From Streptococcus infantis SPAR10 (GTDB taxonomy: Bacteria; Bacillota; Bacilli; Lactobacillales; Streptococcaceae), in contig NZ_ALCH01000004.1 of assembly GCF_000279535.1 (NCBI RefSeq), forward strand, positions 503,501-567,500: a DNA stretch of 64,000 bases, read 5' to 3'. Positions 36,757 to 44,972 of this stretch are shown here, piece after piece (the stretch's first letter is position 1; the number at the start of each line of letters is the position of its first letter). A program made the translations under genes and the position numbers. The notes beneath the pieces are model-generated. The model made no database searches. It had not been told where the DNA came from and was given only the letters and a program-made list of their open reading frames with translations.

Positions 36757-37581
36757 ATGCCTGAATTACCAGAAGTTGAGACTGTCCGACGTGGTCTGGA
36801 AAAATTAATTCTGGGGAAGAAGATTTCAAACATTGACATTCATTACCCCAAGATGATTAAGACAGATTTGGATCAATTTCAGAAGGAAATGCCTGGTCAA
36901 GTCATTCAATCAATGGGACGTCGTGGCAAGTATTTACTTTTCTATTTATCCGATAAGGTTTTAATCTCTCATTTGAGAATGGAGGGCAAGTATTTTTATT
37001 ATCCAGACCAAGTGCCAGAACGCAAACATGCTCATGTGTTGATTCATTTTGAGGATGGCGGGACTTTAGTCTATGAGGATGTTCGTAAGTTCGGAACTAT
37101 GGAGTTGCTTGCTCCTGAGCTTTTAGAAGCTTACTTTATTTCAAAAAAACTTGGTCCGGAACCGACTGAGAAGGATTTTAATTTAGGGAGTTTTAAACTA
37201 GCCTTGAAAAAATCTAAAAAACCAATCAAATCGCATCTTCTCGACCAGACTTTGGTTGCAGGATTAGGTAATATCTATGTGGACGAAGTACTTTGGAGGG
37301 CGAAAGTTCATCCAGCTAGGATTTCTCAAAGTTTAACAGCACAAGAGGCTAGAAAAGTCCATGATGAAACGATCAATGTTTTAGGTCAGGCGGTTGAAAA
37401 GGGTGGTTCAACAATTCGCACTTATACAAATGCATTTGGAGAAGATGGCACCATGCAGGAATTCCATCAAGTATACGACAAGGCAGGTCAAGCTTGTTCG
37501 CGTTGTGAAACCATCATCGAAAAGATTCAATTAGGTGGTCGTGGAACCCACTTTTGTCCTAAGTGTCAAAGGAGAAAGTGA
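36757..37581 (+). CDS. mutM: Formamidopyrimidine-DNA glycosylase (MutM/Fpg)
   Basis: A 274-residue bifunctional base-excision repair glycosylase. It starts [10 protein letters not shown] (catalytic N-terminal Pro and Glu) at 36757 behind GGAGGAG. It has a helix-two-turn-helix and a C-terminal four-cysteine zinc finger ([20 protein letters not shown] then CPKC). The stop overlaps the coaE start by one base. Confidence 0.96.
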   Translation: MPELPEVETVRRGLEKLILGKKISNIDIHYPKMIKTDLDQFQKEMPGQVIQSMGRRGKYLLFYLSDKVLISHLRMEGKYFYYPDQVPERKHAHVLIHFEDGGTLVYEDVRKFGTMELLAPELLEAYFISKKLGPEPTEKDFNLGSFKLALKKSKKPIKSHLLDQTLVAGLGNIYVDEVLWRAKVHPARISQSLTAQEARKVHDETINVLGQAVEKGGSTIRTYTNAFGEDGTMQEFHQVYDKAGQACSRCETIIEKIQLGGRGTHFCPKCQRRK

Positions 37582-38174
37582 TGGGAAAAATAATCGGAAT
37601 CACCGGTGGTATTGCGTCAGGAAAGTCCACTGTCACAGAATTTTTAAGACAAAAGGGGTTTCAAGTTGTAGATGCGGATGCAGTCGTCCACCAACTACAA
37701 AAACCTGGTGGACGACTCTATCAGGTTTTAGTGGAGCATTTTGGGGAGAAAATCCTTCTTGAAAATGGTGAACTAAATCGCCCCTTACTTGCTAGCCTTA
37801 TTTTTTCAAATCCTGAAGAGCAAGAATGGTCTAAGAGTACCCAAGGTGAGATTATTCGTGAGGAGTTAGCTGCATTACGAAATCAGTTAGCCCAGACAGA
37901 ATCTCTCTTTTTCATGGATATTCCACTGCTTTTTGAGCAGAACTATGCTTCATGGTTTGACGAAACTTGGCTAGTCTATGTAAATCGTGATATTCAATTG
38001 GAGCGATTAATGAAACGGGACCAAATTTCAAAAGAAGCAGCTGAATCTCGTTTAAACTCTCAATGGCCTATAGAAAGAAAAATTAGTCTGTCTAGTCATA
38101 GTCTAGATAATAATAGAAATCAGGAACAGTTAATAGCTCAAGTAGTTCAGTTGCTTGAAGAAATGTGTCTATAA
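37581..38174 (+). CDS. coaE: Dephospho-CoA kinase
   Basis: A 197-residue P-loop kinase (GITGGIASGKST at about 5-16) catalysing the last step of coenzyme A synthesis. DADAVVHQLQKPG and the lid region are present. Translation is coupled to mutM (overlap 1 nt). In the pneumococcal genome as I remember it, an efflux pump gene (pmrA) follows, but here only 84 nt separate coaE from rpmG. Confidence 0.95.
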   Translation: MGKIIGITGGIASGKSTVTEFLRQKGFQVVDADAVVHQLQKPGGRLYQVLVEHFGEKILLENGELNRPLLASLIFSNPEEQEWSKSTQGEIIREELAALRNQLAQTESLFFMDIPLLFEQNYASWFDETWLVYVNRDIQLERLMKRDQISKEAAESRLNSQWPIERKISLSSHSLDNNRNQEQLIAQVVQLLEEMCL

Positions 38175-38258
38175 ATTAACATTGTTAGGAAGGAGAATTT
38201 TGGTATTGTTTGTTCAAATCATCTTAGATTGAAATAGTATCAAATACAAAAAAATCTA

Positions 38259-38408
38259 GTGCGTGTAAAAATTAATCTAAAATGCTCCTCTTGTGGCAGC
38301 ATGAATTATCTAACCAGTAAGAACTCCAAAACACATCCAGATAAGATTGAAGTCTTAAAGTATTGTCCCAAAGAAAGAAAAGTGACTCTACATCTTGAAT
38401 CTAAGTAG
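38259..38408 (+). CDS. rpmG: 50S ribosomal protein L33
   Basis: A 49-residue ORF with a GTG start (protein begins [13 protein letters not shown]). It is easily missed because it is short. Cysteines at positions 9, 12 and 36 remain, but the expected fourth zinc ligand (position 39) is Glu, so this is an incomplete zinc ribbon. No Shine-Dalgarno sequence precedes the GTG. It is part of large ribosomal subunits. Followed closely by secG. Confidence 0.85.
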   Translation: MRVKINLKCSSCGSMNYLTSKNSKTHPDKIEVLKYCPKERKVTLHLESK

Positions 38409-38414
38409 AAATTA

Positions 38415-38423
38415 TGGTAGAAT
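38415..38423 (+). promoter_or_regulatory. Extended -10 for secG-rnr
   Basis: TGGTAGAAT just after the rpmG stop, 25 nt before secG. Modest match and no clear -35. Confidence 0.35.
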
Positions 38424-38447
38424 AATAGGGATTTTAAGGAGTTTGAT

Positions 38448-38681
38448 ATGTATAACCTATTATTAACCATTTTATTAGTATTATCTGTTGTGATTGTGAT
38501 TGCAATTTTTATGCAACCAACTAAAAATCAATCTAGCAATGTATTTGATGCCAGCTCAGGTGATTTGTTTGAACGTAGCAAAGCGCGTGGATTTGAAGCC
38601 GTAATGCAACGTTTGACAGGAATCTTAGTCTTTTTCTGGCTAGCCATTGCCTTAGCATTGACGGTATTATCAAGTAGATAA
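38448..38681 (+). CDS. secG: Preprotein translocase subunit SecG
   Basis: A 77-residue protein with two membrane helices (about 3-20 and 52-74) and the loop motif between them ending FERSKARGFEAVMQRLTG. It helps SecYEG export. Upstream AAGGAG. Followed after 93 nt by rnr with a T-rich, weakly paired stretch between (38690-38725) that might be a partial terminator. Confidence 0.93.
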   Translation: MYNLLLTILLVLSVVIVIAIFMQPTKNQSSNVFDASSGDLFERSKARGFEAVMQRLTGILVFFWLAIALALTVLSSR

Positions 38682-38774
38682 GAAAATAATGGGCGGGACT
38701 AGGTCTTTGCCTATTTTTATTTTTGAAAGAAATAAGGTTTTACACCAAAAAAATTAACAATCTAGAAAGAAAAC

Positions 38775-41117
38775 ATGAAAGATAGAATAAAAGAATATTT
38801 AAAAGAAAAGGGACGAGTCACTGTAAATGACTTGGCTCAAGCTCTTGGAAAGGATGGTTCCAAGGACTTTCGAGAGCTCATTAAAACCTTGTCCCTAATG
38901 GAGAGAAAGCACCAAATTCGCTTTGAAGAAGATGGTAGTCTCACCTTGGACCAAAAGAAGAAACACGAGATTACTCTTAAAGGAACTTTTCATGCCCATA
39001 AAAATGGCTTCGGCTTTGTTAGTCTCGAAGGTGAGGAAGACGATCTTTTTGTAGGAAAAAATGATGTGAACTATGCCATTGATGGCGATACTGTTGAAAT
39101 TGTAATCAAGAAGGTTGCGGATCGCCAAAGAGGAACTGCAGCTGAAGCAAAGATTATCGATATTTTAGAACACAGTTTGACGACGGTTGTTGGTCAAATC
39201 GTTCTTGATGAGGAAAAACCCAAGTATGCAGGTTACATCCGTTCAAAAAATCAAAAGATTAGTCAACCAATCTACGTTAAGAAGCCAGCTATTCAATTAG
39301 ACGGTACAGAAGTTCTCAAGGTCTTTATCGATAAGTACCCAAGTAAGAAACACGATTTTTTTGTCGCTAGTGTGCTAGATGTGGTTGGACATTCTACAGA
39401 TGCAGGGATTGATGTTCTTGAGGTCTTGGAATCAATGGACATTGTATCTGAGTTTCCAGAGACTGTTCTCAAAGAGGCAGAAAATGTGCCAGACGCTCCA
39501 TCAGAGAAAGATCTGGAAGGTCGTCTAGACTTAAGAGATGAAATTACCTTTACCATTGATGGGGCTGATGCCAAGGACTTGGACGACGCTGTTCACATCA
39601 AACCATTGAAAAATGGAAATATCGAACTAGGTGTTCACATTGCCGATGTCTCCTACTATGTGACCGAGGGTTCTGCTCTTGACAAGGAAGCCCTCAATCG
39701 TGCGACCTCTGTCTATGTGACAGACCGTGTAGTTCCAATGCTTCCAGAACGCCTCTCAAACGGAATCTGTTCTCTTAACCCTCAAGTGGACCGCTTGACT
39801 CAATCTGCTATTATGGAGATTGATAAAAATGGTCGTGTTCGTAATTATACGATTACTCAGACTGTTATCAAGACAAGTTTTCGTATGACCTATAGTGATG
39901 TCAATGACATTCTAGCTGGTGACGAGGAGAAGAGACAAGACTATAAGAAAATTGTTCCTAGTATCGAACTTATGGCCAAGCTCCATGAGACTTTGGAAAG
40001 TATGCGAATCAAGCGTGGTGCTTTAAATTTTGATACCAATGAAGCTAAGATTTTGGTAGATAAAAAAGGGAAACCTGTCGATATCGTACTTCGTCATCGT
40101 GGTGTTGCTGAACGTATGATTGAGTCCTTTATGTTGATTGCCAACGAAACAGTTGCCGAGCACTTCAGCAAGCTGGAACTTCCTTTTATTTATCGAATAC
40201 ACGAGGAACCTAAAGCTGAGAAAGTTCAGAAATTTATTGATTACGCTTCAAGTTTTGGATTGCGTATCTATGGAACTGCTAGTGAGATAAGTCAGGAAGC
40301 CCTTCAAGACATCATGAGTGCTGTTGAAGGCGAGCCATATGCGGATGTATTGTCCATGATGCTTCTCCGTTCGATGCAGCAGGCTCGATATTCTGACCAT
40401 AATCACGGTCACTATGGATTAGCTGCAGACTACTACACTCACTTTACCAGCCCAATTCGTCGTTATCCTGACCTTCTTGTTCACCGGATGATTCGTGACT
40501 ATGGACGTTCTAAGGATGTAGCAGATCATTTTGAACAGGTCATTCCAGAGATTGCGACCCAGTCTTCAAACCGTGAGCGCCGTGCCATCGAGGCAGAGCG
40601 TGAAGTCGAAGCTATGAAAAAAGCTGAGTACATGGAAGAGTATGTTGGTGAAGAGTATGATGCAGTTGTTTCAAGTATCGTTAAATTTGGTCTTTTTGTT
40701 GAATTGCCAAATACAGTCGAAGGATTGATTCACATTACCAATCTGCCTGAATTTTACCATTTTAATGAACGTGATTTGACCCTCCGCGGGGAGAAATCAG
40801 GAATTACTTTCCGAGTGGGACAACAGATACGTATTCGTGTCGAAAGAGCGGATAAGATGACTGGTGAGATCGATTTCTCCTTTATTCCAAGTGAATTTGA
40901 TGTCATTGAGAAAGGTCTGAAAGGCTCTGGTCGTAAGGATAGAGGGCGTCGTTCGGATAAGAAAGAAGACAAGAGAATATCTGGTCGCTTAGGTGATAAG
41001 CGCAAGCATTCTCCAAAAGACAAGAAGAAAAAAAGCAAGAAACCTTTTTATAAGGAAGTAGCAAAGAAAGGAGCCAAGCATGGCAAAGGGCGAGGGAAAA
41101 GTCGTCGCGCAAAATAA
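38775..41117 (+). CDS. rnr: Ribonuclease R
   Basis: A 780-residue 3'-5' exoribonuclease: N-terminal winged helix (about 1-65), cold-shock domains, the RNB catalytic domain (about 255-590, [15 protein letters not shown]), S1 domain (about 620-710) and a very basic Lys/Arg-rich tail. It degrades structured RNA and cooperates with tmRNA-SmpB on stalled messages. smpB overlaps its 3' end by 38 nt, matching that partnership. Confidence 0.97.
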   Translation: MKDRIKEYLKEKGRVTVNDLAQALGKDGSKDFRELIKTLSLMERKHQIRFEEDGSLTLDQKKKHEITLKGTFHAHKNGFGFVSLEGEEDDLFVGKNDVNYAIDGDTVEIVIKKVADRQRGTAAEAKIIDILEHSLTTVVGQIVLDEEKPKYAGYIRSKNQKISQPIYVKKPAIQLDGTEVLKVFIDKYPSKKHDFFVASVLDVVGHSTDAGIDVLEVLESMDIVSEFPETVLKEAENVPDAPSEKDLEGRLDLRDEITFTIDGADAKDLDDAVHIKPLKNGNIELGVHIADVSYYVTEGSALDKEALNRATSVYVTDRVVPMLPERLSNGICSLNPQVDRLTQSAIMEIDKNGRVRNYTITQTVIKTSFRMTYSDVNDILAGDEEKRQDYKKIVPSIELMAKLHETLESMRIKRGALNFDTNEAKILVDKKGKPVDIVLRHRGVAERMIESFMLIANETVAEHFSKLELPFIYRIHEEPKAEKVQKFIDYASSFGLRIYGTASEISQEALQDIMSAVEGEPYADVLSMMLLRSMQQARYSDHNHGHYGLAADYYTHFTSPIRRYPDLLVHRMIRDYGRSKDVADHFEQVIPEIATQSSNRERRAIEAEREVEAMKKAEYMEEYVGEEYDAVVSSIVKFGLFVELPNTVEGLIHITNLPEFYHFNERDLTLRGEKSGITFRVGQQIRIRVERADKMTGEIDFSFIPSEFDVIEKGLKGSGRKDRGRRSDKKEDKRISGRLGDKRKHSPKDKKKKSKKPFYKEVAKKGAKHGKGRGKSRRAK

Positions 41118-41547
41118 AAAAGCGCACCACGACTATACAATCGTAGATACGCTAGAAGCAGGAATGGTCCTGACAGGAACAGAAATCAAGAGTGTTCGAG
41201 CAGCCCGCATCAATCTGAAAGATGGTTTTGCCCAAGTGAAAAATGGGGAAGTTTGGCTGAGTAATGTCCATATCGCTCCTTATGAAGAGGGCAACATCTG
41301 GAACCAGGAGCCAGAACGTCGTCGAAAACTCCTCCTTCATAAAAAACAAATCCAGAAATTAGAGCAAGAAACCAAAGGAACAGGAATGACGCTGGTTCCT
41401 CTTAAAGTTTATATCAAAGATGGCTATGCCAAGTTACTTTTAGGACTTGCAAAAGGGAAACACGATTACGATAAACGTGAGTCTATCAAACGCCGCGAGC
41501 AAGATCGTGATATTGCGCGTGTTATGAAAGCTGTTAATCACCGATAG
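41080..41547 (+). CDS. smpB: tmRNA-binding protein SmpB
   Basis: A 155-residue protein with the SmpB fold and motifs [20 protein letters not shown] and a basic C-terminal tail ([15 protein letters not shown]). It delivers tmRNA to stalled ribosomes. Starts inside rnr. The tmRNA gene is not in this window. Confidence 0.97.
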   Translation: MAKGEGKVVAQNKKAHHDYTIVDTLEAGMVLTGTEIKSVRAARINLKDGFAQVKNGEVWLSNVHIAPYEEGNIWNQEPERRRKLLLHKKQIQKLEQETKGTGMTLVPLKVYIKDGYAKLLLGLAKGKHDYDKRESIKRREQDRDIARVMKAVNHR

Positions 41548-41561
41548 AAAGAGTGAAGAAT

Positions 41562-42419
41562 ATGGAAAAACTAGTTGCCTACAAACGCATGCCTGTCTGG
41601 AATAAAGACACCATGCCAGAAGCTGTTCAAAGAAAACACAATACTAAGGTCGGAACCTGGGGCAAGATTACTGTATTAAAAGGGACTCTTAAGTTTATTG
41701 AGTTGACTGAAGACGGGGAAGTTTTAGCCGAGCACTTTTTTGAAGCAGGTGCTGATAATCCTATGGCACAACCTCAAGCTTGGCACAGAGTAGAAGCTGC
41801 CACAGAAGATGTGGAATGGTACTTGGAATTTTATTGTAAAGCAGAGGATTATTTTCCCAAGAAATACAATACTAATCCAGTCCATTCGGAAGTTTTAGAA
41901 GCTATGGATACAGTAAAACCATGTAAGGCACTAGACCTAGGATGTGGTCAAGGAAGAAATGCACTCTTTCTAGCTCAACATGGATTTGATGTCACAGCTG
42001 TAGATCAAAATGAGCTATCTCTTGAAATCTTGCAAAGCATTGTGGAGCAAGAAGATTTAGAAATGCCTGTCGGTATCTACGATATCAATTCAGCTAGCAT
42101 TGGACAAACTTATGATTTTATCGTATCAACGGTTGTTCTGATGTTTTTACAAGCAGATCGCATTCCTGCAATTATCAAAAACATGCAGGAACAAACCTCA
42201 TTTGGAGGCTACAATTTGATTGTGTGTGCTATGGATACAGAAGATTATCCATGTTCTGTTAATTTCCCATTTACCTTCAAAGAGGGTGAGTTGGCAAATT
42301 ACTACAAGGACTGGGAATTGATCAAGTACAATGAAAATCCTGGCCATCTCCACCGTCGTGATGAAAACGGAAATCGTATCCAACTACGTTTTGCAACAAT
42401 GTTGGCTAAAAAAGTATAA
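41562..42419 (+). CDS. tehB: TehB-type tellurite resistance methyltransferase
   Basis: A 285-residue protein with an N-terminal DUF1971/TehB cupin-like domain (about 1-95) and a C-terminal SAM-dependent methyltransferase (about 105-285; LDLGCGQGRNALFLA). The family detoxifies tellurite, and the natural substrate is unknown. I use ATG 41562 rather than an upstream in-frame GTG. It ends the rnr-smpB-tehB unit, followed by a weak terminator. Confidence 0.9.
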   Translation: MEKLVAYKRMPVWNKDTMPEAVQRKHNTKVGTWGKITVLKGTLKFIELTEDGEVLAEHFFEAGADNPMAQPQAWHRVEAATEDVEWYLEFYCKAEDYFPKKYNTNPVHSEVLEAMDTVKPCKALDLGCGQGRNALFLAQHGFDVTAVDQNELSLEILQSIVEQEDLEMPVGIYDINSASIGQTYDFIVSTVVLMFLQADRIPAIIKNMQEQTSFGGYNLIVCAMDTEDYPCSVNFPFTFKEGELANYYKDWELIKYNENPGHLHRRDENGNRIQLRFATMLAKKV

Positions 42420-42430
42420 TAAATGAATAA

Positions 42431-42468
42431 AAGGAATAGAGAGCGGTCGTTTTCTATTCCTTATTTGT
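42431..42468 (+). terminator. Possible terminator after tehB
   Basis: AAGGAATAGA and TCTATTCCTT arms with a 12-nt loop. The T-tract is short (TTATTTG), so efficiency is uncertain. Confidence 0.5.
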
Positions 42469-42499
42469 TCCCCTCATAAGAAAGGGAAATCTCAATTTA

Positions 42500-42508
42500 T
42501 GCTATACT
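42500..42508 (+). promoter_or_regulatory. Extended -10 before the Card1-like gene
   Basis: TGCTATACT, about 104 nt before the gene and 18 nt before a short leader ORF. No clear -35. Confidence 0.45.
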
Positions 42509-42525
42509 AGAAGTAGGAGAAGTCG

Positions 42526-42567
42526 ATGAAATTAAACAGAATTGTGATAGTTTTAAAACGATTCTGA
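42526..42567 (+). other. Possible 13-codon leader ORF
   Basis: MKLNRIVIVLKRF, with AGGAG at a good distance upstream. It lies in the leader of the Card1-like gene. Between it and the gene is the small hairpin AGACTTTTTTGTCT. Expression is unproven. Confidence 0.3.
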
Positions 42568-42611
42568 TCGCCCACTATTCTTTCAGACTTTTTTGTCTAG
42601 GAGGTCTTAAG

Positions 42612-43760
42612 ATGACTAGTCTTTTAATTGAACTATACGACCGTCATACCATTGAAAAAAATGTCTACCAAGCTTTTGTCAGTGATTGTGATGAGATTTT
42701 ATACCTTTCTACTAGAAAAATTGCTGAGGAAGATAAGCTATCCTTGAAACATTTTCTAATGGAACAAGTTCCACACTTAAAACAAGTACATTTTCGACAA
42801 TTCCACCTAGAAAATATCTGCCAGGAATTAGACGTATTTATCAATGATTTTGAGTCAGTGACCATCGATGTTTTTGGTGGAGATAATCTATTAGCAATAG
42901 TTCTATATCAGTATGGTTTGGAGAAAGGTATTCCCATTATTGCTATGGATGTTGAACAAGGAAGGCAGTATTCCTGGGATAGGGGTAACATAAAGGATAA
43001 AGATTTAGCTATCCCAAGTTTATCCATTGAACAATTGATAGCTTTACGTGGTGGAAAAGTCCTTAAATCAAGAAGACCTCAGCATTCTAATAAGCAAGTG
43101 CTAGCTGTAAAAAAATTGGCCAAATATGCTATCGAAAATCCTGAAAAATGGTATCAGATTACCCAATTCTTTGCACTTGCAAAAACAAATGATTTTCACG
43201 CTGAAACAGCAAAAGTTTTGGAGAGTAATGGAAAAATTTATTCTTACCCCAGTAGCTTGATTCCTTTGTTTACAAAAGCTAATTTATTAAAAGTAGAAGA
43301 GGAAACAACAGATACTGTCACTTATACATTCCCAACACCAGAAGCACATCTGTTATGTCGAACAAAAGGGCATGTTTTAGAATTGTATATCTATTTACTA
43401 GCCCTTGAGTCGGAGTATTTTGATGAATGTATGATTAGTACTGAAATTGACTGGAATGGTATTTTCCCTGAGGCTGACAATGTTCAAAATGAGATTGATG
43501 TTATTCTTCGTAAAGGTCACTCTGTAGTTTTCATTTCTTGTAAAATGACGGATCTAGCAGTTGAAGCTATTAACGAACTTGAAGTATATGCCAATCATTT
43601 TGCAGGTGATAATTGTTTGAAAATAATTGTTTGCTCAGGCAAGATTAACCCCGTTTACAGTCATCGTTGTCAGGAATATGGTGTAATGGTGATAAAGCAA
43701 GATCAAATACAGAATCTTATTCCCATGTTACGGAAATATATGAAGAACAAACGTCAATGA
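42612..43760 (+). CDS. DUF1887 / Card1-like CARF-nuclease protein (stand-alone)
   Basis: A 382-residue protein with the layout of the Card1/Can2 family: an N-terminal Rossmann-like CARF domain (about 1-150), a middle helical region, and a C-terminal PD-(D/E)xK-type nuclease (about 245-345). Seen: GHVLELYIYLLAL (E257), NEIDVILRKG (D296) and VFISCKMT (K311). In the family the last motif usually has an acidic residue two before the Lys; here it is Ser309. The CARF loop that is usually a TGGTK-like motif reads FGGDN at residues 88-92. Card1/Can2 are cyclic oligoadenylate-activated effectors of type III CRISPR systems, but no cas genes or arrays are in this window. Function here is therefore uncertain. 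Confidence 0.75.
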   Translation: MTSLLIELYDRHTIEKNVYQAFVSDCDEILYLSTRKIAEEDKLSLKHFLMEQVPHLKQVHFRQFHLENICQELDVFINDFESVTIDVFGGDNLLAIVLYQYGLEKGIPIIAMDVEQGRQYSWDRGNIKDKDLAIPSLSIEQLIALRGGKVLKSRRPQHSNKQVLAVKKLAKYAIENPEKWYQITQFFALAKTNDFHAETAKVLESNGKIYSYPSSLIPLFTKANLLKVEEETTDTVTYTFPTPEAHLLCRTKGHVLELYIYLLALESEYFDECMISTEIDWNGIFPEADNVQNEIDVILRKGHSVVFISCKMTDLAVEAINELEVYANHFAGDNCLKIIVCSGKINPVYSHRCQEYGVMVIKQDQIQNLIPMLRKYMKNKRQ

Positions 43761-43801
43761 TACTAGATGTTATAGTGAAGAAGAGTCTAGGATAATAGTT
43801 C

Positions 43802-43960
43802 TAGATTCTCAATTGTCTTTGGATTGTCGAGCAAGACGCAGTGGTTGAGTGGGCTCTACTACGCTGATTTCATCAGCTTTTACAGCCCTACTCAACTGTG
43901 CGGAGGTGGGACGACGAAATCGAATTCTAACAAATTACTGATTTCTGTCCCACTCTCTTT
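43802..43960. repeat. Terminator-like palindromic repeat element
   Basis: Two nested hairpins. The first is GTTGAGTGGGCT (43844-43855) with AGCCCTACTCAAC (43884-43896), enclosing GCTGAT/ATCAGC. The second is GTGGGAC (43906-43912) with GTCCCAC (43947-43953), extended by GAAATC/GATTTC, and it is followed by TCTCTTTTCTT. This resembles the terminator-like dispersed repeats of pneumococcus-group genomes (SPRITE type), but I assign that from memory only. It insulates coiA from the upstream gene. Confidence 0.55.
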
Positions 43961-43970
43961 TCTTATCCTT

Positions 43971-43978
43971 TTCGAATA
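43971..43978 (+). promoter_or_regulatory. Competence cin-box (SigX promoter) of coiA
   Basis: TTCGAATA in a T-rich context matches the streptococcal late-competence box (consensus TACGAATA, one difference), 20 nt before coiA. SigX (ComX) should switch on coiA during competence. Confidence 0.75.
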
Positions 43979-43997
43979 ATGTAGAAAAGGGGGATAT

Positions 43998-44954
43998 ATG
44001 TTTTTAGCTAGAGATAAAAAAGGTCATTTAATCAACGCGTTAGAGAATGAAGTAAAGAAACAAGCTTATTATTGTCCAGCTTGCGGAACGAGTGTTCGCT
44101 TGAAAAAAGGAAAAAATGTAAGAACTCATTTTGCGCATGAAAGTTTAAAAAGTTGTGATTTTTATCATGAGAATGAAGGACCAGAACATTTGGAGAATAA
44201 GGTGGCACTTTTAAATTGGGCTAAGAAAGATGCTGAAGTAGAAATGGAATATCCGATTCCTGAACTTAAGCAAATCGCAGATATCTTTATCAATAAGCAA
44301 TTAGCACTGGAAGTTCAGTGTAGTCCTATTTCTTGTGAACTTTTACGGGAGAGAAGTAATGGTTATCGAAGTCTGGGAATTCAAGTTCTTTGGCTACTGG
44401 GAGAAAAGCTCTGGCTAAAAGAGCGACTAACTAAACTTCAAAGAAATTTTCTTTATTTTAGTCATAATATGGGATTTTATCTTTGGGAGTTAGACCATAA
44501 AAGACAAGTTTTGAGGCTCAAGTACCTCCTTCACCAAGATTTAAAAGGGAAACTCCATTATCAGCTCAAGGAATTTTCTTATGGCAAAGGAAATCTTCTA
44601 GAAATTTTACGTAGTCCTTATCAACAGCAAGAGCTAACTGCTTTTTCGGTCGAACAGGACAAGAATATTTGTCATTACATTCAAAAACAACTCTATTATC
44701 AAAATTCCTATTGGATGAAGCAACAAGCCCAAGCTTACTTGAGAGGAGATAACCTATTAAATTTGAAGACTCAGGACTGGTATCCCCAAGTAAGGCCGAT
44801 AGAACATGGTCATTTTTGTCAGATAAGTCAAAATCTATATGATTATTACCGCAACTTTCAGGCTTATTATGAACTGAATCCACAAAATCAGCAACAAAAG
44901 CTCTATCCACCTGCCTTTTATCAGCAGTATTTCTCGAAAAATATGGTAAAATAG
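43998..44954 (+). CDS. coiA: Competence protein CoiA
   Basis: A 318-residue protein required for natural transformation. The N-terminal zinc-finger-like block YYCPACGTSVRLKKG is followed by a restriction-nuclease-like domain (about 70-160; EMEYPIPELKQIADIF, LALEVQCS). It acts with RecA/DprA on incoming DNA. A cin-box lies just upstream and a GGGGGA ribosome site precedes the ATG. pepF follows after 18 nt. Confidence 0.92.
   Translation: MFLARDKKGHLINALENEVKKQAYYCPACGTSVRLKKGKNVRTHFAHESLKSCDFYHENEGPEHLENKVALLNWAKKDAEVEMEYPIPELKQIADIFINKQLALEVQCSPISCELLRERSNGYRSLGIQVLWLLGEKLWLKERLTKLQRNFLYFSHNMGFYLWELDHKRQVLRLKYLLHQDLKGKLHYQLKEFSYGKGNLLEILRSPYQQQELTAFSVEQDKNICHYIQKQLYYQNSYWMKQQAQAYLRGDNLLNLKTQDWYPQVRPIEHGHFCQISQNLYDYYRNFQAYYELNPQNQQQKLYPPAFYQQYFSKNMVK
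44944..44952 (+). promoter_or_regulatory. Extended -10 inside the end of coiA (pepF promoter)
   Basis: TGGTAAAAT overlaps the last coiA codons and stop. It would let pepF be expressed outside competence. Confidence 0.4.
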
Positions 44955-44972
44955 AAAGGATGGAGGAAATTT

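Noticed and set aside
43802-43960. Insertion sequence remnant
   Set aside because: No transposase fragment or terminal repeats with target duplication. The hairpin structure explains it better.
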